Assembly (NCBI GenBank): GCA_052035955.1
Contig: JBPOHD010000037.1
Coordinates: 1-64,000 of the forward strand
Direction of reading: 5' to 3'
DNA from: JAEUNJ01 sp052035955
GTDB lineage: Bacteria > Pseudomonadota > Gammaproteobacteria > Burkholderiales > Rhodocyclaceae
DNA length: 64,000 nucleotides
The position numbers and the translations under genes are program-made. The notes under the pieces are model-generated. The model searched no databases. It saw nothing but the letters and a program-made list of their open reading frames with translations, and was not told where the DNA came from. Positions 24,808 through 33,410 of this stretch are shown piece after piece (position 1 is the first letter of the stretch; the number at the start of each line of letters is the position of its first letter).

Positions 24808-26853
24808 ATGGCCGCCCGACTCGGCCTCGCCGTCCTCTACGGCCTGGTCATCTTCCTCAGCGCCTTCCTGCTGTTCCAGGTGCAGCCGGTCATCGGCAAG
24901 CTGATCCTGCCCTGGTTCGGCGGCTCGGCGGCCGTGTGGACCACCTGCATGCTCTTCTTCCAGGCCGTGCTGCTGCTCGGCTACCTCTATTCCCACTGGA
25001 TCGTCCGCTTCCTGCCGCCGCGGGGCCAGAGCCTGCTCCATGCCGCGCTGCTGGCGGCCAGCCTGCTGCTGCTGCCCCTGGGCGCCGACCCGGACTGGCG
25101 TCCGACCGGGGCCGAGAACCCCACGCTGCGCATCCTCGGCCTGCTCGGCGCCAGCATCGGCCTGCCCTACTTCGTCCTGTCCACCACCGGTCCGCTGATC
25201 CAGGCCTGGTTCGCCCGCGAACGGCCCGGCGCCCTGCCCTACCGGCTGTTCGCCCTCTCCAACCTCGGCTCCCTGCTGGCCCTGCTGGCCTACCCCGCCC
25301 TGGTCGAACCCCTGCTGCCCCTGCGCTGGCAGTCGTGGACCTGGTCGGCCCTCTTCGTCCTCTTCGCCGGCCTCTGCGGGCTCCTCGCCTGGCGCGGCAG
25401 CGGCAGCGCCCCGCGGCCGGCCGGACACCACGCGGAGCAGGCGGCCCCCGGGGCCGCCACCCACCTCGCCTGGATCGCCCTGGCCGCCTGCCCCTCGGTG
25501 CTGCTGCTGGCCGACACCAGCTTCCTCACCGAGAACATCGCCCCCGTGCCCCTGCTCTGGGTACTGCCCCTGGCCCTCTACCTGCTCTCCTTCATCCTCT
25601 GTTTCGAAAGCCGATTCTGGTACCGCCGACGGCTCTTCCTGCCCCTGCTGGCGGCCGGCCTGGGCGCCCTGGCCTACGTGCCGACCCTGGGCATCAACGC
25701 CCTGCCGCTGCCGGCGGCGACGGCCCTCAACCTGGCCGCCTTCTTCGTCGCCTGCATGGTCTGCCACGGCGAACTGGCGCGGCTGCAGCCCGATGCCTCC
25801 CACCTCACCGGCTACTACCTGATGCTGGCCGTGGGCGGCGCCACGGGCGGCCTGCTGGTGGGCATCGTCGCCCCCACCACCTTCAACAGCGACTACGACT
25901 ATTCGGTCGCCCTGGCCCTGACGGCCCTCGTGGTGCCGGCGGTGGTCATCGGCCGCCACGGCTTCGCCGCCCCCTGGCGCCGCTGGCTGTCCTGGGGCCT
26001 GGCCCTGCTGGTCGCCGGCAGCGTCGTCGCCATCCGGGTCGAGGACCATCTCGACGAATTGGGGGGCAGCCTCTTCGCCGCCCGCAACTTCTACGGCAAC
26101 CTGCGGGTACGGCCCGGCGGCGAGGGGAAGGATGCCTTCCGCACCCTGATGCATGGCCGCATCATCCATGGCCGGCAGTTCGCCGATCCCGCCCGGCAGG
26201 ACGAGCCGACCACCTATTACAGCCGCGGCTCCGGCGCCGGCCTGGCCATCGCCGCCAGGGGCGAGGCGGGGCCCCTGCGCCTGGGCGTCATCGGCCTCGG
26301 CGTCGGCACCCTGGCCGCCTACGGCCGGCCGGGAGACCAGCTGCATTTCTACGACATCGATCCCCTGGTGGTGGACGTGGCCCGGGCCTCCTTCACCTAC
26401 CTGGCGCGGACCCGGGCGCGCTGGGAAGTGGTCCTCGGCGACGCCCGCCTGAGCATGGAAAGGGAAAGCCCGCAGCAATTCGACGTGCTGCTGCTCGACG
26501 CCTTCTCCGGCGACGCCATCCCCATCCACCTGCTGACCCGGGAGGCCTTCGCCCACTATCGCCGGCACCTGAAGGCCGACGGCGTGCTGGCCGTGCACAT
26601 CTCCAACCGCTTCCTGAACCTGGCCCCGGTGGTGGCCGCCGCGGCCCGGGAAATCGGCCTGGAGGCGCGCAGCGTCGAGAACCCGGGCGACGACGACGCC
26701 CTCGTGTTCTCCTCCACCTGGGTCCTGGTCGGCGGCGGCCCGGGCTTCTTCGACCGCCCGCCCCTGCGCGACCGGGCCCTGCCGATCGAGGTGCCCCCCG
26801 GTTTCCGCCCCTGGGCCGACGATTACAGCAGCATCTTCTCGGTCCTGAAGTAG
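24808..26853 (+). CDS. Membrane-fused spermidine synthase
   Basis: This 681-residue protein combines about ten transmembrane segments (residues 1–390) with a C-terminal spermidine synthase-like methyltransferase fold (about 430–640). The signatures are GVIGLGVGTLAAYGRPGDQL, HFYDIDPLVVDVA and LLLDAFSGDAIPIHLLT. Enzymes of the fold transfer aminopropyl groups to putrescine; membrane-fused members are widespread but their product is not certain. It is cotranscribed with the symporter and lies just before the potABCD polyamine transporter, a suggestive context. A repeat element follows. Confidence 0.88.
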   Translation: MAARLGLAVLYGLVIFLSAFLLFQVQPVIGKLILPWFGGSAAVWTTCMLFFQAVLLLGYLYSHWIVRFLPPRGQSLLHAALLAASLLLLPLGADPDWRPTGAENPTLRILGLLGASIGLPYFVLSTTGPLIQAWFARERPGALPYRLFALSNLGSLLALLAYPALVEPLLPLRWQSWTWSALFVLFAGLCGLLAWRGSGSAPRPAGHHAEQAAPGAATHLAWIALAACPSVLLLADTSFLTENIAPVPLLWVLPLALYLLSFILCFESRFWYRRRLFLPLLAAGLGALAYVPTLGINALPLPAATALNLAAFFVACMVCHGELARLQPDASHLTGYYLMLAVGGATGGLLVGIVAPTTFNSDYDYSVALALTALVVPAVVIGRHGFAAPWRRWLSWGLALLVAGSVVAIRVEDHLDELGGSLFAARNFYGNLRVRPGGEGKDAFRTLMHGRIIHGRQFADPARQDEPTTYYSRGSGAGLAIAARGEAGPLRLGVIGLGVGTLAAYGRPGDQLHFYDIDPLVVDVARASFTYLARTRARWEVVLGDARLSMERESPQQFDVLLLDAFSGDAIPIHLLTREAFAHYRRHLKADGVLAVHISNRFLNLAPVVAAAAREIGLEARSVENPGDDDALVFSSTWVLVGGGPGFFDRPPLRDRALPIEVPPGFRPWADDYSSIFSVLK

Positions 26854-26930
26854 CCGCATTCCGCCGCATTCCGCCGCGGAACGCGACGCGAACCCCGCGC
26901 CCGCCGTTTCCGGGATAATTGAAGAGCTTG

Positions 26931-27178
26931 ACCACCAAGGCACCAAGAACACCAAGGGGCACCAAGGAAAACCTATTTCACCACGGAGGACGCAGAGGAC
27001 ACGGAGGTTCGTTCCGGCAGGGAGTTCGCATCGACGCCTGGCGTAGCCCGGACCCCATGCAAACGCACTCGACGTTCCATCGCCTTCTCTGCGCCTCCGC
27101 GCCTGTGCGGCAAGGCCTTTCACATGAATGCTTCTTGCCTTTCCTGGTGCCCCTTGGTGTTCTTGGTGTCTTGGTGGT
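26931..27178. repeat. 248-bp inverted-repeat element with near-perfect 38-bp arms
   Basis: This element fills most of the 375-bp gap 26854–27228. The left arm 26931–26969 starts ACCACCAAGGCACCAAGAAC. The right arm 27141–27178 is its reverse complement with one substitution and one single-base length difference. Inside lie a second, degenerate pair: GACGCAGAG units at about 26977–27007 and CTCTGCG units at about 27081–27114. Related blocks occur near 2043, 30258, 54038 and 55011. No transposase is present, so it looks like a non-autonomous mobile element or a structured repeat. Confidence 0.8.
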
Positions 27179-27228
27179 GAAAAAGAAGTCTTCCAAGTAA
27201 CCCGCCAGGGAGTTCGACAAGCGCCGCG

Positions 27229-28332
27229 ATGACCGGCGCCCCCATCATGGCCCTCCTGGAACTGCGCAGCATCACCCGCCGCTTCGGCGCGCTCGAGGCG
27301 GTCAAGGACGTGTCCCTGGCCATCGAGGCCGGCGAGTTCTTCACCCTGCTGGGCCCCTCCGGCTGCGGCAAGACCACCATCCTGCGCATGATCGCCGGCT
27401 TCGACGAGCCCGATGGCGGACAGATATTGCTCGACGGCCGGCCGCTGGCCGGCATCCCGCCCGAGGCGCGGCCCCTGCACACCGTCTTCCAGAGCTATGC
27501 CCTCTTCCCGCACATGACGGTGGAGGGCAACGTCGCCTTCCCGCTCGAGATGGCCGGCCGGTCGAGGGACGAGATCCGCCGCCGGGTGGCGGAGACCCTG
27601 GCCCTGGTGCACCTGGAGGACAAGGGCCGGGCCTTCCCCCACGAGCTTTCCGGCGGCCAGAAGCAGCGCGTCGCCCTGGCCCGGGGGCTGGTGAACAAGC
27701 CCCGCCTGCTGCTGCTGGACGAGCCCCTGGGGGCGCTGGACGCCAAGCTGCGCGAGGAAATGCAGGTGGAATTGATCGCCCTGCAGCGGGAGGTGGGCGT
27801 CACCTTCGTCTTCGTCACCCATTCCCAGCAGGAGGCCCTCGCCCTCTCCCACCGCATCGCCGTCATGAACGCCGGCCGCGTCGAGCAGATGGACGAGCCG
27901 GACAAGCTCTACACCCAGCCGGCCAACCGCTTCGTCGCCGACTTCATCGGCAAGATCAACCTGCTCGACGTGGAGGTGACCAGCGCCGGCAAGGTGCACC
28001 TGGGCCTGCGGGCCGCCGGCCTGGGCGAGATCACCGCCGCCGACCCGCGGCCCATCCCGGTCGGCGAGAAGGGCGCCTTCGCCCTGCGGCCCGAGCTGAT
28101 CCGCGTCTTCGGCAAGCTCGAGTCGGCGGACCTCAAGAACCGCTTCGAGGGCCGGGTGAAGGAACTGCTCTACCTGGGCGACGTGACCCTCTACAAGGTG
28201 GAACTGGCCAACGGCTTCGTCATCGAGGCCCTGATGACCAACGCCGCCCCGGGGCGGGCCAAGTTCCACGAGGTGGGCGACGCCGTCGCCGTGGCCTGGC
28301 GCCACGACGCGGGCGTCTACCTGCGCGACTGA
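27229..28332 (+). CDS. potA: PotA, polyamine ABC transporter ATPase
   Basis: This 367-residue ABC ATPase has Walker A GPSGCGKTT, signature LSGGQKQRVALARG, Walker B LLLLDEPLGALDA and a C-terminal TOBE-like domain (about residues 255–365). It energises uptake of spermidine/putrescine through PotBC with PotD. The close permease genes and a binding protein of polyamine type support this. The start at 27229 or an ATG six codons later (MALLELRS) are both possible; neither has a strong ribosome-binding site. Confidence 0.9.
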   Translation: MTGAPIMALLELRSITRRFGALEAVKDVSLAIEAGEFFTLLGPSGCGKTTILRMIAGFDEPDGGQILLDGRPLAGIPPEARPLHTVFQSYALFPHMTVEGNVAFPLEMAGRSRDEIRRRVAETLALVHLEDKGRAFPHELSGGQKQRVALARGLVNKPRLLLLDEPLGALDAKLREEMQVELIALQREVGVTFVFVTHSQQEALALSHRIAVMNAGRVEQMDEPDKLYTQPANRFVADFIGKINLLDVEVTSAGKVHLGLRAAGLGEITAADPRPIPVGEKGAFALRPELIRVFGKLESADLKNRFEGRVKELLYLGDVTLYKVELANGFVIEALMTNAAPGRAKFHEVGDAVAVAWRHDAGVYLRD

Positions 28333-28349
28333 CCCGGCGCGGAACGACC

Positions 28350-29201
28350 ATGCCGAAGGCCATGCGGGGCAAGGCGGAGGACCGGGTCAAGTGGCTGGTC
28401 AGCCTGCCGCCCACCGTCTTCCTGGTCGCCTTCTTCCTGCTGCCGGCCCTCATCGTCGTCGCCGCCGGCTTCCGCGAGCCCGGCGAGTTCGGCGGCCTGG
28501 CGCCCCTGCTCGTCGACGGCAGCTCGACCCTGAACCTGGAGGCCTACGGCTTCCTCTTCGGCGACGTGGTCTACCTTGAGATCTTCGCCCGCTCCTTCCT
28601 CGTCGCCCTGGCCACGACGCTGCTCTGCATCCTGCTCGCCTACCCGCTCGCCTGGCTGATCGCCCGCAGCCCGGCACGCCGGCGCGACCTGCTCGTGCTG
28701 CTGGTGGTGCTGCCCTTCGCCAGCAACTTCCTCGTCCGCATCTATGCCTGGATCATGCTGCTGGGTCCGGCCGGGATGCTCTACACGCCGCTGGCCGTGA
28801 TCCTGGGCATGGTCTACGTGCACCTGCCCTTCATGATCCTGCCCCTCTACACCAACCTGGAGAAGCACGACCCGGCGCTGCTGGAGGCCGCCCGGGACCT
28901 GGGCGCCGGCGCCTGGACCCGCTTCTGGCGCATCACCTTTCCCCTGTCGCTGCCGGGCATCTTCTCCGGCTCGGCCCTGGTCTTCATCCCCGTGCTGGGC
29001 ATGTTCGCCGTGCCGGAACTGCTGGGCGGCACCGGCGACATCCTGGTCGGCAACCTGATCAAGGAACAGTTCCTCGACAACCGGGACTGGCCCCTGGGTT
29101 CGGCCCTGTCGCTGATGCTCACCGTCGCCGTCCTCGCCTTCGCCGGCCTGGCCACCTGGGCCGCCCGGGGCCGCATGAAGGGAACGGAGGCCGTGTCGTG
29201 A
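28350..29201 (+). CDS. potB: PotB-type polyamine ABC permease
   Basis: This 283-residue inner-membrane permease has about six transmembrane segments and the BPD_transp_1 EAA loop, EAARDLGAGAWTRFWRITFP (about residues 186–205), where the ATPase docks. Partners and size fit PotB/PotH. It starts 17 bases after potA. A 200-bp array of REP hairpins separates it from potC, an unusual interruption within this operon type. Confidence 0.9.
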   Translation: MPKAMRGKAEDRVKWLVSLPPTVFLVAFFLLPALIVVAAGFREPGEFGGLAPLLVDGSSTLNLEAYGFLFGDVVYLEIFARSFLVALATTLLCILLAYPLAWLIARSPARRRDLLVLLVVLPFASNFLVRIYAWIMLLGPAGMLYTPLAVILGMVYVHLPFMILPLYTNLEKHDPALLEAARDLGAGAWTRFWRITFPLSLPGIFSGSALVFIPVLGMFAVPELLGGTGDILVGNLIKEQFLDNRDWPLGSALSLMLTVAVLAFAGLATWAARGRMKGTEAVS

Positions 29202-29232
29202 ACCGGCCCTTCGGGCGCGGCGCGGCTTCTTC

Positions 29233-29440
29233 CGCAGGAGCGCCGCCCGGGGCGCGATGGGGTTCGCGACCGCTGCGATCGCGGCGCATGCGCCGCTCCT
29301 ACAAAACCGATCCGTGGGCCCCCGTAGGAGCGCCGCATGCGGCGCGATGGATTCTCCCGCCGCTGCAATCGCGGCGCATGCGCCGCTCCTACAAAACCGA
29401 TCCGCCCGCCCCTGTAGGAGCGCCGCATGCGGCGCGATTG
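29233..29440. repeat. Array of five alternating REP-like hairpins within the pot operon
   Basis: Five copies of the REP-like unit alternate in orientation: forward at about 29233–29260, inverted 29278–29307, forward 29324–29350, inverted 29368–29397 and forward 29413–29440. The unit is GTAGGAGCGCCGCATGCGGC with its imperfect palindromic core. Adjacent copies form larger inverted pairs, as in enterobacterial BIMEs. The array lies between potB and potC and could stabilise or attenuate the message. The same unit occurs at 1949–2133. Confidence 0.85.
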
Positions 29441-29478
29441 GGTTTGCCGCCGGGCCCGCATCCGCGCGGAGTGGCCCC

Positions 29479-30252
29479 ATGACCCGCCGCTGGCTCTGGG
29501 CCGCCTCCCTGGCCGTCTATGGCTTCCTCTACGTCCCCCTGGCCGTGGTGGTGGTCTTCTCCTTCAACGACTCGACCCTGAACGCCCAGTGGGTGGGCTT
29601 CACCACCCACTGGTACGCGAAGCTCCTGGGCGACGGCGAGATGCTGCGCGCCGCCGCCAATTCCGTCAGCATCGCGCTGCTCTCCGCCGCCATCTCCACC
29701 CTGCTGGGGGCCATGGCGGGGCTGGCCATGCACCGCTACCGGCTGCCCTTCCTGCCCTTCCTGGTCCTCACCCCGGTCGCCATGCCTGAGATCCTGCTCG
29801 GCGTCTCGCTGCTGCTCTTCTTCCGCCAGGCCCTGGACCTGAGCCTGGGCTTCCTCTCCATCCTGGTGGCCCACGTCACCTTCTCCATCGGCTTCGTGGC
29901 GGTGATCGTGCGGGCCCGCCTGGCCGGCATGGACGAGAGCATCTTCGAGGCCGCCCGGGACCTGGGCGCCACGCCCTGGGCCACCTTCCGCCGCGTCACC
30001 CTTCCGCTGATCCTGCCTGCCCTGGTGGCCGGCTTCCTGATGGGCTTCACCCTCTCCATCGACGACTTCGTCATCACCTTCTTCGTCGCCGGGGTGGGCG
30101 TCACCACCCTGCCGCTGCAGATCTATTCCATGATCAAGGTCGCCGTGACCCCGGAGGTCAATGCCGTCTCGACGCTGCTGATGGGCCTCACCCTGACGCT
30201 GATTTTCATCGCCAGCCGCTTCGCGCCGGACGTGCTGAAGGGCAAGGCATGA
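29479..30252 (+). CDS. potC: PotC-type polyamine ABC permease
   Basis: This 257-residue permease has six transmembrane segments and an EAA loop, EAARDLGATPWATFRRVTLP, matching PotC/PotI. The ATG at 29479 follows a GCGGAG site; longer readings run back through the REP array and are rejected. The C-terminus overlaps an ATG that opens the potD reading frame, but potD itself probably starts later. Confidence 0.9.
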   Translation: MTRRWLWAASLAVYGFLYVPLAVVVVFSFNDSTLNAQWVGFTTHWYAKLLGDGEMLRAAANSVSIALLSAAISTLLGAMAGLAMHRYRLPFLPFLVLTPVAMPEILLGVSLLLFFRQALDLSLGFLSILVAHVTFSIGFVAVIVRARLAGMDESIFEAARDLGATPWATFRRVTLPLILPALVAGFLMGFTLSIDDFVITFFVAGVGVTTLPLQIYSMIKVAVTPEVNAVSTLLMGLTLTLIFIASRFAPDVLKGKA

Positions 30253-30257
30253 AAGCG

Positions 30258-30435
30258 ATTTCACCGCGGAGGACGCAGAGGGCGCAGAGGAAAGACATGA
30301 TTTCCGGGGCCGGAGGCAAGGACGCAGATCCCGGGAGGCGGCCGGGAGCCGCTCGTGGCACCGCCGTACGCCCGCATGTTTCGAACGCATCCGCCTGCCG
30401 CCGTGTCCTCTGCGTCCTCTGCGTCCTCTGTGGTG
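30258..30435. repeat. Inverted repeat blocks overlapping the potD 5' end
   Basis: A block of the GACGCAGAG family lies at 30258–30293 (ending GGCGCAGAGGAAA), and its reverse complement at 30405–30435 (three tandem 9-bp units GTCCTCTGC with a closing TGTGGTG). The two arms bracket the region encoding the N-terminus of PotD. The left arm provides the AGAGGAAA ribosome-binding site and the right arm encodes the hydrophobic core of the signal peptide. Confidence 0.75.
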
Positions 30436-31469
30436 CGTGGCTCTTCGCCTTCGCCGCCCGCGCCGAGGACGTCCTCCACCTCTACATCTGGAACAACTAC
30501 ATCGGCGAGGAGACGGTGGCCCGCTTCGAGGCCCGCTGCGGCTGCCGGTTGAAGCAGGACTACTACTCGGACAACGAGGAGATGCTGGCCAAGCTGGAGG
30601 CCGGCGCCGTCGGCTACGACCTCCTGGTGCCCACCGGCAACGCCGTCCAGTCGCTCGTTCGCCGCGGCGGCCTGCGGCCCCTGGACAAGGCCCGGCTGCC
30701 GCACCTGGGCAACCTCAAGCCGGAGTTCCTCGATCCCTGGTACGACCCGGGCAACCGCCACTCCGTCCCCTACGCCACCTCCGTAACGCTGATCGGCTAC
30801 AACGCCGACAAGCTGCGCCAGCTCGGCCTGCCCACCGACACCTGGGCACTGATCTTCGAACCGAAGCACCTGGAGAAGATCCGCGGCCGGGTCACCGTGC
30901 TCAACAGCCAGCGGGAGCTGATGGCCGCCGCCATGCGCTACCTGGGCCATTCGGTGCAGTCCCGGGACCTGGCCGAATGGGAGGAGGCGAAGCGCCTGAT
31001 CCTGCGCGCCAAGCCCTACTGGGCCACCTTCTCCAACAGCACCTACATCAAGGACCTGGCCATCGGCAACATCTGGGTCGCCCATGGCTACTCCAACGAC
31101 ATGTTCCGGGCCCGGGAGGACGCCCGCGCCGCCGGCCGGCCCTTCGCCATCGGCTTCACGACGCCGAAGGAGGGCGCCGTGCTGGCCGTGGACAGCTTCG
31201 TGCTCCACGCCTCCGGCCGCCGCCCCGACCTGGCCCACCGCTTCATCGACTTCATGTTGGAGGGCGAGAACGCCGCCGACGTCTCCAACCTGATCGGCGC
31301 CGGCAACCCCAATGCCACCGCCATGGCCCGCATCACCCCCGCCATCGCCGCCGACCCGGCCATCTTCCCGACCCCCGCCGACCTCCGGCGCCTGGAGATG
31401 CTGCGCGACTTCGACCCGAAGATGCGGCGGGCCCTGTCGCGCATGTGGACGGAGATCAAGGTCCGCTGA
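30297..31469 (+). CDS. potD: PotD-type polyamine-binding protein
   Basis: This is a 390-residue periplasmic binding protein. The mature part starts near EDVLHLYIWNNYIGEETVAR and continues with AKLEAGAVGYDLLVPTGNAV and SVPYATSVTLIGYN, the PotD/PotF pattern. The start at 30297 has a good AGAGGAAA ribosome-binding site; an ATG at 30249 overlapping potC is an alternative. The N-terminus has a long unstructured stretch and then the unusual core VLCVLCVLCGAWLFAF, encoded by tandem repeats. It receives spermidine/putrescine and delivers it to PotBC. Confidence 0.88.
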   Translation: MISGAGGKDADPGRRPGAARGTAVRPHVSNASACRRVLCVLCVLCGAWLFAFAARAEDVLHLYIWNNYIGEETVARFEARCGCRLKQDYYSDNEEMLAKLEAGAVGYDLLVPTGNAVQSLVRRGGLRPLDKARLPHLGNLKPEFLDPWYDPGNRHSVPYATSVTLIGYNADKLRQLGLPTDTWALIFEPKHLEKIRGRVTVLNSQRELMAAAMRYLGHSVQSRDLAEWEEAKRLILRAKPYWATFSNSTYIKDLAIGNIWVAHGYSNDMFRAREDARAAGRPFAIGFTTPKEGAVLAVDSFVLHASGRRPDLAHRFIDFMLEGENAADVSNLIGAGNPNATAMARITPAIAADPAIFPTPADLRRLEMLRDFDPKMRRALSRMWTEIKVR

Positions 31470-31660
31470 CGCGCGTCGCCGCGCAGTATGGAAGCCAGTT
31501 GCTACGGTTCCCCGAGAGATTTGGCGACCGGTCTTTGTCTCCGCCCTCCGCCAGACATTGCGGTCCCGCACCCGCGAAAAAGGGTGACACGACCACGACC
31601 GCGTTCCGCCAGTATGTTCGTCGGGCCCGGCGGCGTTGAGGACTGCATGCTTGCAATCAC

Positions 31661-32245
31661 TTATTGCACGTTCAGAATTGCCTTCTGTCGCTCCATGTAG
31701 GTTTGTTGGGAAATCACACCACTTTCAAAATGCCGCCTGAGTTCTGCCAATTGATCTTCCTTGCTGATTCTGCCCGTCGCCGGCGCGGCGGCACCAATCG
31801 AACCAGTCACCTGCGAAGCGACGGCGAGTTGGCATTCGAGTACCCCGGTCTTGCCGTCTGCTTCCGTCATTAGATTAAGTTTTGTTCGTGCATAGAGGAA
31901 ACCCATCTTCACTTCTTGCCAGATGTAATACAGTTTCCCGCTCACCAGCTCAAGAGTCAGTGAATCGTCGTTTTCAGACTTTGAGATAAAAGTGTGCGTT
32001 CCTGGCGGAAGATCGAGATAGAAGTACGTCTTTGCGGCCGATTGGCCAATCACCTGGCCATCAACAAGAACATCCATGCGGATCGCGGCTCCGAAATTCT
32101 CATTGCGATAAATGTAAACCCCTGCCGCATTCGATGGGGCACTAAAGGTCTTGTGCACGGCATCCTTCCGCGCATCCTCCATTGGCACGGAAGCACAGGC
32201 AGACAACATCAGGACCGCAATCAAAACAGTGAAATGAATTAACAT
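31661..32245 (-). CDS. Lipoprotein with DUF2846-like and SHOCT domains
   Basis: This 194-residue lipoprotein has signal MLIHFTVLIAVLMLSAC with the lipobox Cys at residue 17. The central domain resembles DUF2846, with AGVYIYRNENFGAAIRMDV and LPPGTHTFISKSENDD, and a C-terminal SHOCT-like tail is present (QLAELRRHFESGVISQQTY). The start at 32245 has an AGGTGG ribosome-binding site; a GTG three codons upstream is also open. It follows the companion lipoprotein gene on the same strand. The base composition is lower in G+C than the surroundings. Confidence 0.75.
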   Translation of the reverse strand: MLIHFTVLIAVLMLSACASVPMEDARKDAVHKTFSAPSNAAGVYIYRNENFGAAIRMDVLVDGQVIGQSAAKTYFYLDLPPGTHTFISKSENDDSLTLELVSGKLYYIWQEVKMGFLYARTKLNLMTEADGKTGVLECQLAVASQVTGSIGAAAPATGRISKEDQLAELRRHFESGVISQQTYMERQKAILNVQ

Positions 32246-32254
32246 GACATCCAC

Positions 32255-32938
32255 CTACTGGTTGGAATTGAGGGTAGCCCTTTGCTGGTCAGCGTAGACC
32301 TCAGGCGAAATCAACCCCTTCTCATGAAGTGCCTTCAATTCTCGTAGGCGCTCCTCCTTTGACGATGGCACTGTCGATGCCGTTGGGGGTTTTTGTGTAG
32401 TTGCTAATGTTGAAGATGACGTTTGCGAAGCGGGCATAGATGAAATCGATTGAGGTACTACCGTCGTCGCGGGTGCAACAATTGGGATACTGCTGCTTTG
32501 GCTTTGGGCCGCGACAGGCGAGGGCGTTTCGATCCTCGAAAAACTGCCCATCACCACTTGGATAAAATTGGGGTATTCATACGCAGATCCGTTGTTGTGG
32601 TCGATGATTGCTCCGATACCACCCCCGAAGATGATGTTACCGAACATGGAACCTTTGGTTGCGGACACGACGGCGGCGTGCCCTGGTTCATGGGGGTCTT
32701 TGCGGCAAACTGCCTGAAGGTCGTCATTGGATCGCTGGATTGTTACTGAGCCAGGCGTAGTGACATACCACTTGCCCTTGTTGTTCGACATTTCGCAGTT
32801 GGCACCAGCAACCTCGGTCCCTGTCTGTGTGCGCGTCTGCACGGAAACGCTCTGGTTGGTCGTCCCTGTGATCGAAGCACATCCGGTGAGGAAAGCAGCA
32901 AACAGCAATGACGTGAAAATCTCGACGGTGCGTGACAT
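32255..32938 (-). CDS. Lipoprotein with C-terminal SHOCT domain
   Basis: This 227-residue lipoprotein has its lipobox at LTGCAS (Cys about 20). A central domain contains a small Gly-rich stretch (GNIIFGGGIGAIIDHNNGSA), followed by a Ser/Thr/Pro-rich low-complexity region (about residues 140–195) and a SHOCT tail (EERLRELKALHEKGLISPEVY). The start at 32938 has a GGGAGG ribosome-binding site. Together with the next gene it forms a low-GC island flanked by non-coding DNA. The function of SHOCT domains is unknown; they are linked to oligomerisation. Confidence 0.75.
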   Translation of the reverse strand: MSRTVEIFTSLLFAAFLTGCASITGTTNQSVSVQTRTQTGTEVAGANCEMSNNKGKWYVTTPGSVTIQRSNDDLQAVCRKDPHEPGHAAVVSATKGSMFGNIIFGGGIGAIIDHNNGSAYEYPNFIQVVMGSFSRIETPSPVAAQSQSSSIPIVAPATTVVPQSISSMPASQTSSSTLATTQKPPTASTVPSSKEERLRELKALHEKGLISPEVYADQQRATLNSNQ

Positions 32939-33042
32939 TTTGGCCTCCCTTTGCAATTTTGGTCAGCCTACGTTCTGCGCGTTTCCAACGCAATCTGACT
33001 AAAGATATATGGACACACGCAGGAGATAGAAAAATGCCATTT

Positions 33043-33060
33043 TTTTGACTTGGGTCAAAA
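33043..33060. promoter_or_regulatory. FNR/CRP-type palindrome upstream of the lipoprotein genes
   Basis: TTTTGAC TTGG GTCAAAA is a perfect 7-4-7 palindrome with TTGAC/GTCAA half-sites, like FNR, ANR or Dnr boxes (TTGAT-N4-ATCAA). Its centre is about 113 bases upstream of the lipoprotein start at 32938 on the minus strand. A weak TATATC lies at about 33004–33009. It could place the lipoproteins under oxygen control, but the -10 spacing is not the ideal class II distance. Confidence 0.55.
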
Positions 33061-33305
33061 GAATGCAAAATACCTCAATAGGGCGACTGGGGCGTTCTTC
33101 GGCGCTCGAGAATTGACAAGGATTACGCACTTCTGCATATCGGGGAAAATGCAAAACGGCATGAGTGAAGCGCTGGTCCGCGAGGCGAAACACTGAATCG
33201 AATTGCCCGGAGCAAATTCGGCGCATCGTGCGCGACATACACCGACCGCGCGCGACATATCGTGACCCGCTGACGTGCTCAAGACTTACAGGGCAGTTCC
33301 CCGTG

Positions 33306-33410
33306 GCGCGGTTTTGTAGGCGCTCCCCGATGCCTGCGCCGGTCCGCAACGGGCACAAAGAGTTGGGCAACGAGAGCGGCGAATGAACTCTTCATGAATG
33401 ACGCGGTGGC
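33306..33410 (+). repeat. Degenerate duplicate of the iorA upstream region; rest of the 692-bp gap
   Basis: About 100 bases here align with 39194–39297, which ends inside the first codons of iorA. The core GCGCCGGTCCGCAACGGGCAC is identical, followed by a stretch differing mainly by transitions. After the core a broken reading frame resembles the iorA start (about 64% base identity over 36 bases). The remainder of the gap 32939–33630 contains the FNR-type palindrome, the sigma-54 promoter and no supported gene. Confidence 0.65.

Noticed and set aside
24619..28305. A 1228-codon open frame on the minus strand
   Set aside because: It runs antisense to the symporter, spermidine synthase and potA, all with strong motifs. 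It is Gly/Gln/Ala/Asp-rich without any domain, a typical shadow of high-GC codon use.
29257..29478. An N-terminal extension of PotC through the REP array
   Set aside because: The extension is made of translated hairpin repeats and lacks homology. The ATG at 29479 gives the normal PotC length.
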